From: Epichloe hybrida
Taxonomy: Eukaryota; Ascomycota; Sordariomycetes; Hypocreales; Clavicipitaceae
Length of the DNA: 64,000 bases
Reading direction: 5' to 3'
Assembly: GCA_019022495.1 (NCBI GenBank)
Contig: JAFEKR010000014.1
Coordinates: 1,240,001 to 1,304,000 of the forward strand
Made by a program: the position numbers and the translations under genes. How positions within the stretch are numbered: the stretch's first letter is position 1; every line of letters starts with the position of its first letter. Below the pieces are notes generated by a model, which was given only the letters and a program-made list of their open reading frames with translations, searched no databases and was not told the origin of the DNA. This document shows positions 1 to 10,631 of this stretch, piece after piece.

Positions 1-19
1 TGACTTGGGCCTTGGGCAG

Positions 20-387
20 GAACCTCGTGGTCCTACCTCACCAACCACGTAATGGGGGTATCGGAAGGCCACACGGCCATCCTCCGCCTCGTGGGCGTAG
101 GATACCGAGCGAGCGTCGAGCGCCGGGGCGCCAAGGAGCAGTACCCCGGACAGAAATTCCTGTGCCTGAAGCTGGGGTTCACGCACCCCGTGGAGGAGGG
201 CATCCCGCGGGGCGTGACGGTGACGACGCCGTCCCCCACGAGAATCTTGCTGGAGAGCACGGATCGGGAGGCGATTATGTCGTTTGCGGGCAGGGTGAGG
301 ATGTGGCGTCCGCCGGAGCCGTATAAGGGCAAGGGAGTGTTTATCAATGACCAGACGATCAGGTTGAAGCAGAAGAAGATCAAGTAG
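20..387 (+). CDS. Mitochondrial large-subunit ribosomal protein uL6m (L6 family), 3' part
   Basis: This is the C-terminal part of a bacterial-type L6 protein of the mitochondrial large ribosomal subunit. The frame reads NHVMGVSEGHTAILRLVGVG and ends with a basic KQKKIK tail, as in organellar L6 proteins; this half carries the second L6 fold that contacts large-subunit rRNA. The reading frame has a TGA at 1-3, but CTGAC followed by TTGGGCAG at 18-19 looks like the 3' end of an intron. I therefore start the visible exon at 20, splitting the codon at 19-21. The 5' exons lie outside the window. Stop is TAG at 385-387. The family call is firm; the splice site is inferred. Confidence 0.85.
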
Positions 388-600
388 TCTTGTGGCAGAC
401 GAGTGAGAGAAGAAGTACGCTAGCAAGATGGCATGGATTGGGGAGAAATATTCTGAGATGGGATGTTACAGAGAGAGACATTGGTACTATTCATTTTTCA
501 TTCTGACATAGGAGGGGGCATTCCTGCTTGATGTACGCGATGCTTTGTACAATTTGTTGTTGTCCAACTTGCCCATGAAGCAAACCTTTTTTTTTTTTTT

Positions 601-630
601 CTCTGCTCTGCTCTGCTCTGCTCTGCTCTG
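601..630. repeat. (CTCTG)n microsatellite
   Basis: Six tandem copies of CTCTG directly follow a T-rich tract in the short spacer between the uL6m and HAL2 3' ends. It is a simple repeat with no visible coding role. Confidence 0.9.
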
Positions 631-651
631 CCCATCCCGGTTTATAGAATT

Positions 652-1959
652 TTATTGACCAATCTTCAATACTTCCTGCACAACCTTCAAAACGCGGTCG
701 TGAACACCCAACGGCGCCGCCACGACGCCCTTGTTGTTGGCCAAGGTCCTGCCGACGCTGAAATCCAGCCTCTTGCCGTAGATATCCGTGACCTGACCGC
801 CCGACTCCCGCACAATCAGATCCCCGGCGGCGTGATCCCAAATCTTCTCCTGGTAGGTGGCCTTGACGGGCAGACGCAGGTAAATGTCGCCGGCTCCGCG
901 AGCGATGGAGCCGTACTTGGCCTGGCTGTCCATGCGGACGCTGGGACCCGTGATGCCCAGCTTCCGCGAGATGACGGCCTGGTCGTCGTGAGCAGAGTGT
1001 CCCGCCTCGACCGACTCGCAAAACGTAGCACCGGCGAGGTCCGTCATGGCCCGCATGCCAATGTGCCTGCTCTCGGGGGACAGGCCGCCCGTAACGAGGG
1101 GACGGCTGTCGGCGCCCTTGTGCTCCACGGCCGAGAAGAGCACGCCTCTAGCCCCCCCCCCCTGCTGGCCCCGGGCCTCGCCGTGTCCGTCGCCGGTCTG
1201 GTCGGTCTGGTCGGTCTGGTTGGACCCGATGTCCGCGGTGAGGCGGGCCTCGTCGTCGACGGGCAGGTTGGGACAGGCCAGGACGCCGACGCGCACCTCG
1301 CCGTCCACCAAGAGGCCCAGGCAGACGGCGTACTGGCCGCCGCGGAGGAAGCCCTTTGTGCCGTCGATGGGGTCAATCGTCCAGATGCGGCCCTCGGCGC
1401 CGCCGGGGCTGCCGCCGAGGTCGATCAGGTCGAGCATGCAGCCCGCGTCCCTGACGGGCCCGCCGAGCATCTCCTCGGCCGACTCGTCGTCGAGGCGTGT
1501 CTCCCTGACGAGGTTCCAGACGGTGTCGCGCAGGCTCGCGTCCTCCCTCAGCCGCGCGGCCTCCTCCTCGGCGACGACGGCGTCCCCGGGGAAGTTGTGC
1601 CTGAGAGCGGCAATGATGAGCGCCTGGGCGCCGAAGTCGCCGACGGTGACGGGGGACTTGTCGTCCTTGTCCACCGTTCCCTTGTTGGCCTTCTCGTGGA
1701 AGACGCGCTTGGTGAGGATGGCGGCGCGCTGGACGGCCAGCTGGGCGACTTCCAGCTCACGCGCGTACGACGGGCATGCGACCATCCTGGAGGGAGTCCC
1801 GGGGGGGAGGGGGAGGCGGAGGCGGGGGCAGGAGGGCGGTGCCGAGAACTGCTTTGATAGCTGGCGGAGCCGGAGAAGGGCGGCGGCGGGAGCGGCGGCG
1901 GTCGTCGTGAGATGGCGAGGAGCGAGGAGAGCCAGCGTGGGGGACGAGGACGGATGCAA
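652..1959 (-). CDS. HAL2: 3'(2'),5'-bisphosphate nucleotidase (Hal2/Met22)
   Basis: This Mg-dependent, lithium/sodium-sensitive phosphatase family removes the 3' phosphate of PAP/PAPS in sulfate assimilation. The frame is intronless, 435 residues. Signatures of the inositol monophosphatase fold are visible: the metal-binding Glu pair near residue 130 (VVAEEEA), the core motif WTIDPIDGTKGF near 192-203, and the C-terminal WDHAAGDLIV near 372-381. An in-family insertion near 240-260 is rich in QTD repeats and glycine. The first 58 residues are Arg/Ala/Ser/Leu-rich with almost no acidic residues and look like a mitochondrial presequence. A second ATG at 1785 (MVACPSYARELEVAQ) begins where family homology normally starts, so two isoforms are possible. 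It is convergent with the uL6m gene. Confidence 0.93.
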   Translation of the reverse strand: MHPSSSPTLALLAPRHLTTTAAAPAAALLRLRQLSKQFSAPPSCPRLRLPLPPGTPSRMVACPSYARELEVAQLAVQRAAILTKRVFHEKANKGTVDKDDKSPVTVGDFGAQALIIAALRHNFPGDAVVAEEEAARLREDASLRDTVWNLVRETRLDDESAEEMLGGPVRDAGCMLDLIDLGGSPGGAEGRIWTIDPIDGTKGFLRGGQYAVCLGLLVDGEVRVGVLACPNLPVDDEARLTADIGSNQTDQTDQTGDGHGEARGQQGGGARGVLFSAVEHKGADSRPLVTGGLSPESRHIGMRAMTDLAGATFCESVEAGHSAHDDQAVISRKLGITGPSVRMDSQAKYGSIARGAGDIYLRLPVKATYQEKIWDHAAGDLIVRESGGQVTDIYGKRLDFSVGRTLANNKGVVAAPLGVHDRVLKVVQEVLKIGQ

Positions 1960-2318
1960 TGAGGGGGGTGAGAAGATGGATGTCGGGACGGATGAGATGG
2001 GATGGGATGGAGATGTTTGAGGTTTTGTGGTTGAACAAGCTTATTACAATTAGCTTTGCCTCTGCCCCTCCAATCCCGACCCATTGCCCATTGCCAGCGC
2101 CAACAAGCTCCAGGTACAAGGTACATAACCCCACTGTACGGATTACATGCCCAAACAAAGCCAAGCCAAAATCTTTTTAATAAACCCCTCATCATCAACA
2201 AACATCCAACAACCCGCAAACCGCAACCCGCAAACCGCAACCCGCAACCCGCAACCCGTCATCACACCCTCCGAGCTCTACAACGCGCGCAAAAAAATCT
2301 CGCCAGACTCGCAGAACA
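1960..2318. other. Divergent promoter region, HAL2 / FMC1
   Basis: This 359-bp spacer separates two divergently transcribed genes. It holds a short imperfect minisatellite of AACCCGC/AAACCGC units at about 2215-2262, just upstream of the FMC1 start. No further gene is visible. Confidence 0.6.
2215..2262. repeat. AACCCGCAAACCGC-type minisatellite
   Basis: Six or so alternating 6-7 nt units (AACCCGC, AAACCGC) stand in tandem about 60 bp upstream of the FMC1 start codon, probably within its 5' leader. Confidence 0.8.
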
Positions 2319-2639
2319 ATGGCCCAGCCACCCCGCCTCCGCTCCATCTACCGCTCCATCCTCCGCGAGCTCCCCCCCCGACCCATCCTCGCCGCCCCCC
2401 GATCCCACCTCCGCAAGCACCTCCGCGCCTCCTTCTCCGACTCGCCGCGCGACTCGCAGGCGGTCGCGCAGGCGGAGCAGCTCGCGGCGTATCTGCGCTC
2501 GCAAAGGCTCTACGTCACCCTCATCGAGCGATACAACCCCGGCATGGACATGGACGAGGGGGAAAGGGTGCGGCTGTCCGCCAGGAGGGTGGGCCTGGAT
2601 ATGCCCGAGTTGTTCGGGGAGAACCGCGCGGGGAACTGA
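2319..2639 (+). CDS. FMC1: Mitochondrial ATP synthase assembly factor Fmc1
   Basis: This is a 106-residue single-exon protein of the LYR-related Fmc1 family, which acts in the mitochondrial matrix with Atp12 during assembly of the F1 sector of ATP synthase. The diagnostic N-terminal LRSIYRSILRELPPR segment and the C-terminal YVTLIERYNPGMDMDE segment followed by VRLSARRVGLDMP are both present. Length fits the family (about 100-160). The ATG at 2319 lies right after an A-rich stretch (AGAACAATGG) and is the only reasonable start. The 3' end is followed at once by a GAACT/CATA repeat tract. It is divergent from HAL2. Confidence 0.88.
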   Translation: MAQPPRLRSIYRSILRELPPRPILAAPRSHLRKHLRASFSDSPRDSQAVAQAEQLAAYLRSQRLYVTLIERYNPGMDMDEGERVRLSARRVGLDMPELFGENRAGN

Positions 2640-2660
2640 ACTGAACTGAATTGAATCGAT

Positions 2661-2703
2661 ACACATACATACATACATACATACATACGTACGTACATAC
2701 ATA
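2661..2703. repeat. (CATA)n microsatellite
   Basis: About ten CATA units, with a short ACGT variant inside, follow the FMC1 stop. A further GTACG repeat sits at 2769-2788. The rest of the 600-bp spacer to 3239 shows no gene. Confidence 0.85.
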
Positions 2704-3239
2704 GGGGGAAATGGAAATTAAATCGTCCTGCGGAACCACGATGGATGGAACCAGATGCGAGTACCCAGGGTACGGTACGGTACGGTACGGCTCGGCTGTT
2801 GGCGACCGTTTCAATGACGGTCCGGACTTTGATTGCCCGCGAGAAGAATTGATGAAGCAGGGCTGGCGCAGATCCAGGAACAGGTGGATAACCCTGGATC
2901 AATAACGCCGTGTATACGGATTACATGCAACAAACCAGCAAGCAAGGGCCATCATCTTTGACGCCGTGGGCAACTTGGGGCAACTGTACAAAATCAAGCA
3001 ATGGATACCCAATTTACACGTTACAATAATCATGTGCTCGTGGCGCTTTTGTTTTTGCAAGCCATGGTGATGCCATTATACCATATGAATTCAATATCCT
3101 CAAAACTTGCCGGTCGTGATTTCCTTCCTCTAGATGTGAAGGGGGTATCGATATGCATGTAACAAGGGGGGAAAATGAAACAAGAAGAAGAATCATGCCA
3201 AAAGAAGCCCACCACCCCAGCGCGGCTGCCGGCTGCCGG

Positions 3240-6200
3240 CTACACACCAGAAAATACTGCCCCTTCCTCCAGTGACTCATCCCATCCTCCAGTGCTCAGT
3301 AGCCATTCCCTAGTGCAGCCTTTGACATTTTGAATGCCTTCCCCGAGTGCGCTGTTCCACTGATCTTGAACCTCGCGCACTTTCTCCTTGAGGTCTTCCG
3401 TCAGTCGTCGATCCTCACTTTGCCGCATGAGTTGCGCTCTCTGGCTGCGCTCCTCCAGGGGAATCGGAGTGCCGTCATCCTCAGCTACTTGTGTTTCCAG
3501 CACTCTTGCCTTGGCGTTGACCACTGCTCCTTTGACTTCGTGTAAGAGACACAGTAGGTTGGTATGCGATTCGATGAATTGGTACGTGCTCTTTTCCGTG
3601 TGCATCAGGATGCTGTAGAGGTACTGAAGGGGATGATCATGGTACGCCGGATTTTCGTCAAACTCTGAAGCTGGAATTTGAATGCCGAATCCATTGAGAT
3701 CGGAGGGAATGCTGTCCAACAAGCGGCGCAACGGCGGCGCAATATCCCAAAAAGCCGACAGTTGCAGTGCCACACCGCGCTCGACTGCCTTTTCAAGTAC
3801 AGATCTGAAATCTCGCGCTCGATCCAGCACTTCGTTGGCAAACGCACATTCGCGCCTTGCCGCATCCTCTGCGAAGAACGCCTCGGCCGACTTGAGCTTC
3901 TCGTGATTACCCGAGAGTCGGTACGGCGTCATGACTACCTCGCCGTATCGCGTATTTCGGTCCGACAGAATATCGTAGATAGCTCGATGCAATGACTCGC
4001 GTGTTTCGAATATCCATTTAAGAAGAGTGAGTTTCTCAAGCAGCTCTGGCCGATCATCTCCTTCTTCTTGGGGCATGTCAGCATCAATCTGTCCATTGTC
4101 AAACAGATGTTTTGCGAGATCGTCAAACAGATTGGCAGCCGTCGTGATGCGGCCTGTCAAGAGATCGTTCAACGGTAGGATGACTCCGTTCTGAAATTTT
4201 TCATATTCTTCCTTCTCCAGCTCCTTCTTCCTATCTTTTTCTTGGTCCTGTGAGTCCAGTTCGATGGCGGCAGCATCAGCGTACCCGATGTTGCCTGAGC
4301 TTATCTCTTTCTGCAGATTACTCATGAGTGCTTGTCTACGCTCGGATGCAGCTTTGGAGAATTCCTCCCGACGCTTGGAGGTCTCCATTGCGAACCTCTC
4401 CTTGACCTTGTTCACCTCGGAAATTTCGTTCAATGACCGCACCAAAGCCCTGATTGCCGCGAGTTGAGGGTGATTATTGTTGACGGCTGGATGGTGACGA
4501 GGATATGGCGGTGGCAAAGTGACGAGTCGCGAGACGTCCAGACCGTCCGGCTTACCGTTGCAAGTCGAGGGAGACGAGCTTGGGCCACCAGGAGTGCCGC
4601 CCGACAGTCTCAATCGCCGCGGTGCGCCAGTAGATGAGCCCCCCTGATCACGCCATCCGGTCTTTTCCGGAGGGTACTCGGAGGACGACCCGTAGTCACT
4701 CGCAGCGCAAGCCCCGGCACCGGCACCGGCACCGGCACCGGCACTGGTTCCCTGCTCTTCTTCGAGCCATTGGTCCTTTGGCACGCCCATATACTTTGAT
4801 TCTCGTTTCGATCTTTCAAACAGGCGGGGTTCTCCTTGAGAATCAGTCTCCCACCATCGGCTTGGTGGGCGTCCTCTTGAACTTCCGTTCTCGTAATTGT
4901 CGCTGACGCTCATGCTGAGTATGGGCGAGAGTGAGGGCATGTAGTTGTTTGTCCAGTTGGTGTTGCCTGGCGTTGGAAGGGCTCCGCTCGGTGATGCGGG
5001 AAGGTTGGCAGACGCTGGCGCTGAGGAAGAATGGCCATCCCCGTGCATGGCTAAACCTGCAGACCCCCCTCGCAGTGAATGACTTGGGCCAGTAGATGCA
5101 GGTGTCCATTCCTCCTGAGATGACCCCGATTCCCTCCTTGATGTCGAGGCAATCATGGGACGGAAAAGGTCGCGAGTCAGATCAAATATTTCTGAGCCCA
5201 TGGCTCCTATGGCCAATGAATATCTTTCTCTTCGTATTCTGGATTCGTTGACGATGAGATCGGCAAACATGCGAACGCGGTCAGCATCCGAAGCAGCTAG
5301 AGACTCCTTGATTGCAAACGCTCGGTATCTGTCGATGGTGGCAGCAGCAAACTGATCCCCCGTCTGAGCCACAACCGCTTGTTTCGTGACAGGGGTCGAC
5401 GCCATCACTGGTGGACGAGATGAGTCTCTCGCCCTAGAGCCAGATGCTGATCGAGTCTGCGGGGGCGGGGTAGGCAACGACTTGGGCGCCGCTACCGGTG
5501 CACTGGCGGGTGTTTGTGACATCTTGCTTTGGTAAGGGGAGAAGGGTGGTGAGGCTGCTGGTGTTGCTGCTGCCTCAAGCTGGGCGGATCCCGGGGGGGC
5601 ACGAGGGGTTGAGTTTCGGGAATCATGCGTGAATGAATCACCGGTTGGTGGCAGCTCCATCTCTCGTCTATTCGCGCTCCGTGGAGTCGACTTGTTGGCG
5701 GTCAGTCTGCGCATGAGCCCACTGGAGCTTGAGGGAACGACGATATCCGATATATCGTGTGGCTGAGTCATGGCATCGATAGAACCGTGGGATACGTGTC
5801 GACTTTTACTTTCCGCTCGTCGTTGAATGATTGTCTTGTCATGTCGCACTGCCCTAGCTCTGTTGAGCCCCCCAGTACTGTTGGATGACCACAGCGGTTC
5901 AGCAACATCAGTGGCATTGGCCGCGGTTGTGGTATCAATAACCAAGCCGGGTGAGCGGCCACGGTTCGCTTGGCTCGGTCGGCTGGACTCTGCATCTGTA
6001 TCAACCCAGTCGGCCGGTGTAGGAGGAACGGGTCCCAAAGAAGCAACGCCGCTGGGTGGTGGTCGGCGGGTTGGAGGTGAGATGATGGGAACGCTTGCTC
6101 GGTCGATGCTTTGCACACTTTGTGACCTCGAATTCGATGGTGGAGGACCTGGTGGCGGCGGCGGGAGTGGCATCCCGGGTTCCCACCTTGTTTGTGACGT

Positions 6201-7030
6201 TGAACGTGAGCGCAGAGAGGCAGGCGTATCAATGGAACCTGTTGAGGCTGCTCGCCGGGCTGCTGGCGGTCCGACATGAGGAAATCCACTGGGAACAGGC
6301 GCTATCATACGTTCAGGTTCTTGGCGAAGCATCAATGGGCCTATGCTTCTCCTCGTGTGCATGGCAGCCGCTTGGGCGTCAGGTGAGCCTGTTGGCGGCT
6401 GTTCGTGCTCCTTTCTTCGACTCAGAGACGGCAATCCAAAGCGACGTTCTCGCGGGTTCCCCGGCCCCCTCGCGCCTGGTGGTGGTGGAAAAGAGGGATT
6501 TCCTGGAAGTTCTGGAGAAGGTCTATGAAGCGGCGCCATTGCCATTCTTGAGGGAGGCGGAGGTGTTGAGCCTAAAGCAACTGTATGCTCAAAGGCAGCG
6601 CTCATCGGTCGCTGCTGCCGGCTTCGAGGAGGACTATACGGCGGAGGGGGAAGCGGCGAAGCTTGAAAAATACCCATAGTCAGTCTCTAGTAGAGATACA
6701 GGCTCCTTGACGGCAACAAGGAAACGATGAGATGAGAAGAAGGGTCCGCCAGACGGCGAAAAGTAAAGAGATGTTCCTTCTCATACCTTGTCCCGCCTCC
6801 ACCACGAACTGGCGCGACCTTTCAGTCATCTGCGCAGGCGACGGCACCCATTCCTGGGGATTGTACGGTTGTAACGCACTGGCTGGCGTGTGTGCAGATT
6901 GAATATGGGACGAAGCCATGGACACGGCAGATATGGGCGAGCTGGCTCGGCCGCCGTAAGGAGCCAGCGAACTTGTCGTGAGCGGATCGAGGCCTTGACG
7001 AAGTCGCGCCGGATCACGGGGCGAAGCCAT
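3240..7030 (-). CDS. Large coiled-coil protein with disordered N-terminal half, unknown function
   Basis: Two exons, 6787..7030 and 3240..6661, give 1221 residues. The donor is G|GTATGA at 6786; the acceptor TTTTTCAAG ends at 6662 with a CTGAC branch site 15-20 nt before it. The join restores a single Ala codon, whereas the ATG at 6677 lies inside the intron and is not used. The N-terminal two thirds is Pro/Ser/Gln-rich and probably disordered. A microsatellite at 4713-4745 encodes a Gly-Ala run. Residues about 815-912 are strongly charged and heptad-like (KERFAMETSKRREEFSKAAS), followed by a mostly helical, better-ordered C-terminus with a second charged helix before the end. I do not recognise a named domain. 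It looks like a conserved filamentous-ascomycete protein, possibly a scaffold; that is a guess. Confidence 0.82.
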
Positions 7031-8531
7031 GTTGGATCGACGGCCACGGGCGCCTCGAGCGAGGCAGATCTCTGGAGCAGCCTATATTACAGGTTATAGT
7101 CCGTACAGCCCACCCAGATGGTCGACCGTCTGTGTGCTGAAATCAGACCAGATGGCCTCGGCACCAGGGAAGCTTTACCGAGGGAATAGCGACAAAACCC
7201 AGCGGCTAAAGACTCGGACGCCCGCAGGTGAAGATGCCGAGTCGAACAGCTTGACTGGTCGTCCGTGAAGCGTGGACTACTTTCTCAGTCGACTGGAGGC
7301 TGCTGCAAGACACGAGCTTGTAACCATTTACAGTAACAGTAAAAGGTCATATGTACACCTTGCAAGGTCGTTCCGCGTTCCGCGTTCTGGTGGGGGTGGG
7401 AGGCTTCGGCTTCTTCGACGTGTTGAAGGCAGCATGGCCAGGGGTGCCCAGGAGAGGCAGAGGGCTGAAGGCTGAAGGCTGGACACGAATCTCAAAAAAA
7501 AACAAAAAAAAGAGATATGACAAGACAACGCTGGCCCAGCTTCAGGTGCCTTTAGGTAGACGGGAACCTGTGAGTCGCGTTTCATCCCACCCTTGAGCTG
7601 TGGCATGGCTGTCAACAGATCTCAACAAGCTCTCCATATTACGGTGTATGTATATGTACACACTGTATGTACGTACAGAGGCGCTAATAAGCGTCGGTCC
7701 ACCAAATCCACTGGCATCCCGAGCCGTTGATTGGCCACATGCAGGTCAAGAGGCGGCTTCTTCGGGCGCCTACGGAGCAGTAGCGTCGTTTTCTGGTGTC
7801 CATTCGAATATTACCATCACCGCTTTTCCGAGACCAGAAGAGCTGTTCACCCCTTTTACTTTCATTAACGTGAATTTGAGGACTGTCATTTGAAGAAAAA
7901 CAGCGAGGCATACATACTTGAGTAGTACTATCGGAATCGCTAATCCCCTACAGGTCTGCCAGGGCCCAGGATTACCGTGTTGCTTATATGTAGTTATGTG
8001 GATGAAGAGAAAGAAAACGTTTCGCCCTTTCAGACCAATCCACCCCCCCATCCCAAACTATTGATTTGATTGCATGTGGCACCTATCATACTATATCATA
8101 TATGTTGTATGTACATTTTGTAAAGCTCGCTTTCACCATGTGACTTGACCAATTGTCGACGTTCCTTGTGGATATCGACTGCATCAAGATATTAGATAGT
8201 TCCCCTCGGATGGAGTCCGTGCAGTCTCTCGGTTGATATTTATAGCATCTTCCGCCACAATCATATCATGTGCCTCGCATTGGACAGCCTGATGTCGAAC
8301 ACTAAACATGCGCATCCAGGGAAAATCACAGTACATACATTCGCAGGCTGTGTAAGCGCCAACATTAGAGGAAGGGAAAGGGCGTACATATAAGGGGATC
8401 GACTGCCAAGACAGCTAATTGATGCTTTCAACCGGACCCCAGCCTTTGGGTTCAGCTTGCTGAGTACAGAGTATTTTGCTACCGTCGCTGAGAGCGGATA
8501 GACGACTCTCTTGTATCTGAGCAATCGTCTG

Positions 8532-8582
8532 AGTATCATAGCAAGCCAGCACGGAGACGACGTGCTGGCTTGCTATGATACT
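8532..8582. repeat. Perfect 22-bp inverted repeat with 7-nt loop
   Basis: Positions 8532-8553 are exactly complementary to 8561-8582, with loop GAGACGA at 8554-8560. Such a long perfect stem is not expected by chance in about 2 kb of mixed-composition DNA. It lies in the spacer between two genes and has no T-tract or tRNA-like features. Confidence 0.95.
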
Positions 8583-8902
8583 TCTTTGGATTGAACATGA
8601 GTGAATGAACGTTCGGTGGAAATCGTGCCCCACCGGCATGCACCGCGGCAAGTACAGATCAGCAAGCACGTCTGCCTAATCCAGCTAACGAGATCAACAT
8701 GACACTCGTGGGTGACGCTCGTGTGTTTCCGAACCCATCTTCTGCCTGTACAAATTGACCATATTCAGAAAGCAACATCATCTCCCGCGACATCTTGTTG
8801 CAGGAAGGATTGAACGACTGATTAAGCAACAAACCAGAAAGAAGCAACAAGCCGAAGCAGACCCGCTTTTCTTGGACAGTGGGGCACAAGGCTCCCATAA
8901 AA

Positions 8903-8915
8903 TTCTAGAGCATTC
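8903..8915. promoter_or_regulatory. Possible heat-shock element upstream of AHA1
   Basis: TTC-TA-GAG-CA-TTC puts three Hsf1-type half sites at exact 5-nt spacing, with one mismatch in the central GAA. It lies about 390 bp upstream of AHA1, whose yeast counterpart is an Hsf1 target. Short motifs of this kind occur by chance, so the call is tentative. Confidence 0.35.
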
Positions 8916-9307
8916 TGGGCTTTGTGATATTTGAATTCTTCCTTCTCTTGCTGCACCAGCAAAATCATCTTGCTGCGTTATCACAATCTGGACTCAATAT
9001 TTCGTTGCATTGTCTCAGCTCCTACAACGTAAGTTCACAATCATCAACTAAATACACGAACCACTTCTTCCGCAGTCTTTCATGATGAGACACCAGCTGG
9101 CACCAGTCATAGAGTGACTTGTACTCCCTTCATTGATGACCGTTATTGCTGTGGTCTATGACCATTTCTGAATGTCTGACTGTGGAAGCAACACTTTACT
9201 TACTCCCTGCCACTGATATATCAGAGCACACTGGTCCATCGTTGTGCGCTTGCTAACAAGGCGGTTACGCTCTAGTGTCAACTTTCATCACCTCCCGATT
9301 CGTCGCG

Positions 9308-10497
9308 ATGGTTCTGCACAACCCCAACAACTGGCATTGGGTGAACAAGGATGCCTCCCAATGGGCCAGGCAATGGTTCGAGGATAACCTGAAGAAAGTT
9401 GAAGCCAAGGATGGCGATGTAGAAGTCAAGATCAGCAAGGTCCAGAGTATGGACGGTGATGTCGATGTCAGCCAAAGAAAGGGCAAGGTCATCACCATTT
9501 TCGACGTGAGACTCGTCTTGGAATATACCGGTAAGAAAGGCGTGAAATCGTAGCATGTACCAAAGTTTACCTTTGGCTCACTCTTGTCGTAGGATCTGCT
9601 CCAGAGGCGGATGAAGTATCCGGCACCGTTACCGTCCCGGAGATTGCACATGATACCGAGGAGGACGAATACGTGGTACGTCTATTCGCCCTCGCTGTAA
9701 TGTTCCAAAGCGTTGTCCTTTCCATCGTGCAGAGAACTTATTCTGTTGCTAGTTTGATGTGGATATCTTCTCCGAATCCAAGGAGAAGCAGCCGGTCAAG
9801 AACCTCGTTCGCTCCAAGCTTGTCCCCCAGCTGCGAATGGAGTTCCGAAAGCTTGCACCTGCTCTCATTGAAGAACATGGCAAAGACATCCAGCACGCTG
9901 CTGGCTCCAACCCATCGAGTGGTTTCTCGACCCCCAAGCTGCACCCTCAGGGCTCTACCCCAAAGCAGACAGAAGCCAAGTCTGCGTCGACCAGTACTTC
10001 CGGTATTGTTAACACGGTGACGGTGACGGACAATGAAGAATTTCGAACCACCGCGGACGAGTTGTATCAAACATTTGTGGACCCTCAACGCTTGGCGGCA
10101 TTCACTCGGTCACCCCCCAAGGTATTCGAGGGAGCCAAGAGCGGAGGCAAATTTGAGCTTTTTGGTGGAAATGTCTCGGGCGAATACCTCGAGCTCGAGC
10201 CCGGAAAGAAGGTTGTGCAAAGCTGGCGCCTGAGCCAGTGGCCAGCCGGCCACTTCTCCAAGCTCCAAATCGAATTTGACCAGAATGATGTTGATCACGT
10301 CACAGTCATGCGCGTCACCTGGGAGGGCGTTCCCGCTGGCCAAGAAGAAGTCACCAAGAGGAACTGGCTAGAATACTACGTCAAGTGCATCAAGCAAACT
10401 TTTGGGTGAGCAACCCTCCTTGCAGAAGATTTCCGCGGCTCGTCATCATATGCTAACATGTAGTCTGCAAAAGGTTCGGCACTATTTTGTGAAATGA
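9308..10497 (+). CDS. AHA1: Hsp90 co-chaperone, ATPase activator Aha1
   Basis: Four exons, 9308..9530, 9593..9675, 9753..10405 and 10464..10497, give 330 residues, the normal family length. Aha1 binds the Hsp90 middle and N domains in the cytosol and stimulates its ATPase. The start MVLHNPNNWHWVNKDAS is the classic Aha1 opening (NxNNWHW motif). The N-terminal domain runs to about residue 150. After a Ser/Thr linker, the C-terminal AHSA1/START-like domain (from about 200) has the W-rich VVQSWRLSQWPAGHFSKL stretch. The last exon adds only GLQKVRHYFVK. All introns are short GT-AG with good branch sites. It is convergent with the SWF1 gene, leaving 134 bp between stops. Confidence 0.95.
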
Positions 10498-10631
10498 AGA
10501 TAAAAAAGCGAGTAAAAAGAATAGAAACACAATTATATACAATTATACACACATGTATATCATCGATACGCTCTAGAGAGGGGGTGACGGCACATGGGGT
10601 TCAGGCGTCTCTGCCACGGTGGCGGTTGTGA

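Larger units (their letters stand above)
7031..9307. other. 2.3-kb intergenic region upstream of AHA1
   Basis: No frame here has protein-like composition. The interval serves as promoter space for the leftward coiled-coil gene and the rightward AHA1. It contains the perfect hairpin at 8532-8582 and a heat-shock-element-like triplet at 8903-8915. Confidence 0.6.

Noticed and set aside
655..1857. 400-codon rightward frame opposite HAL2
   Set aside because: Antisense shadow of the GC-rich HAL2 exon.
6677..6680. ATG at 6677 as start of the large coiled-coil gene
   Set aside because: A CTGAC branch and TTTTTCAAG acceptor place this ATG inside an intron, and the upstream exon joins in frame at 6661.
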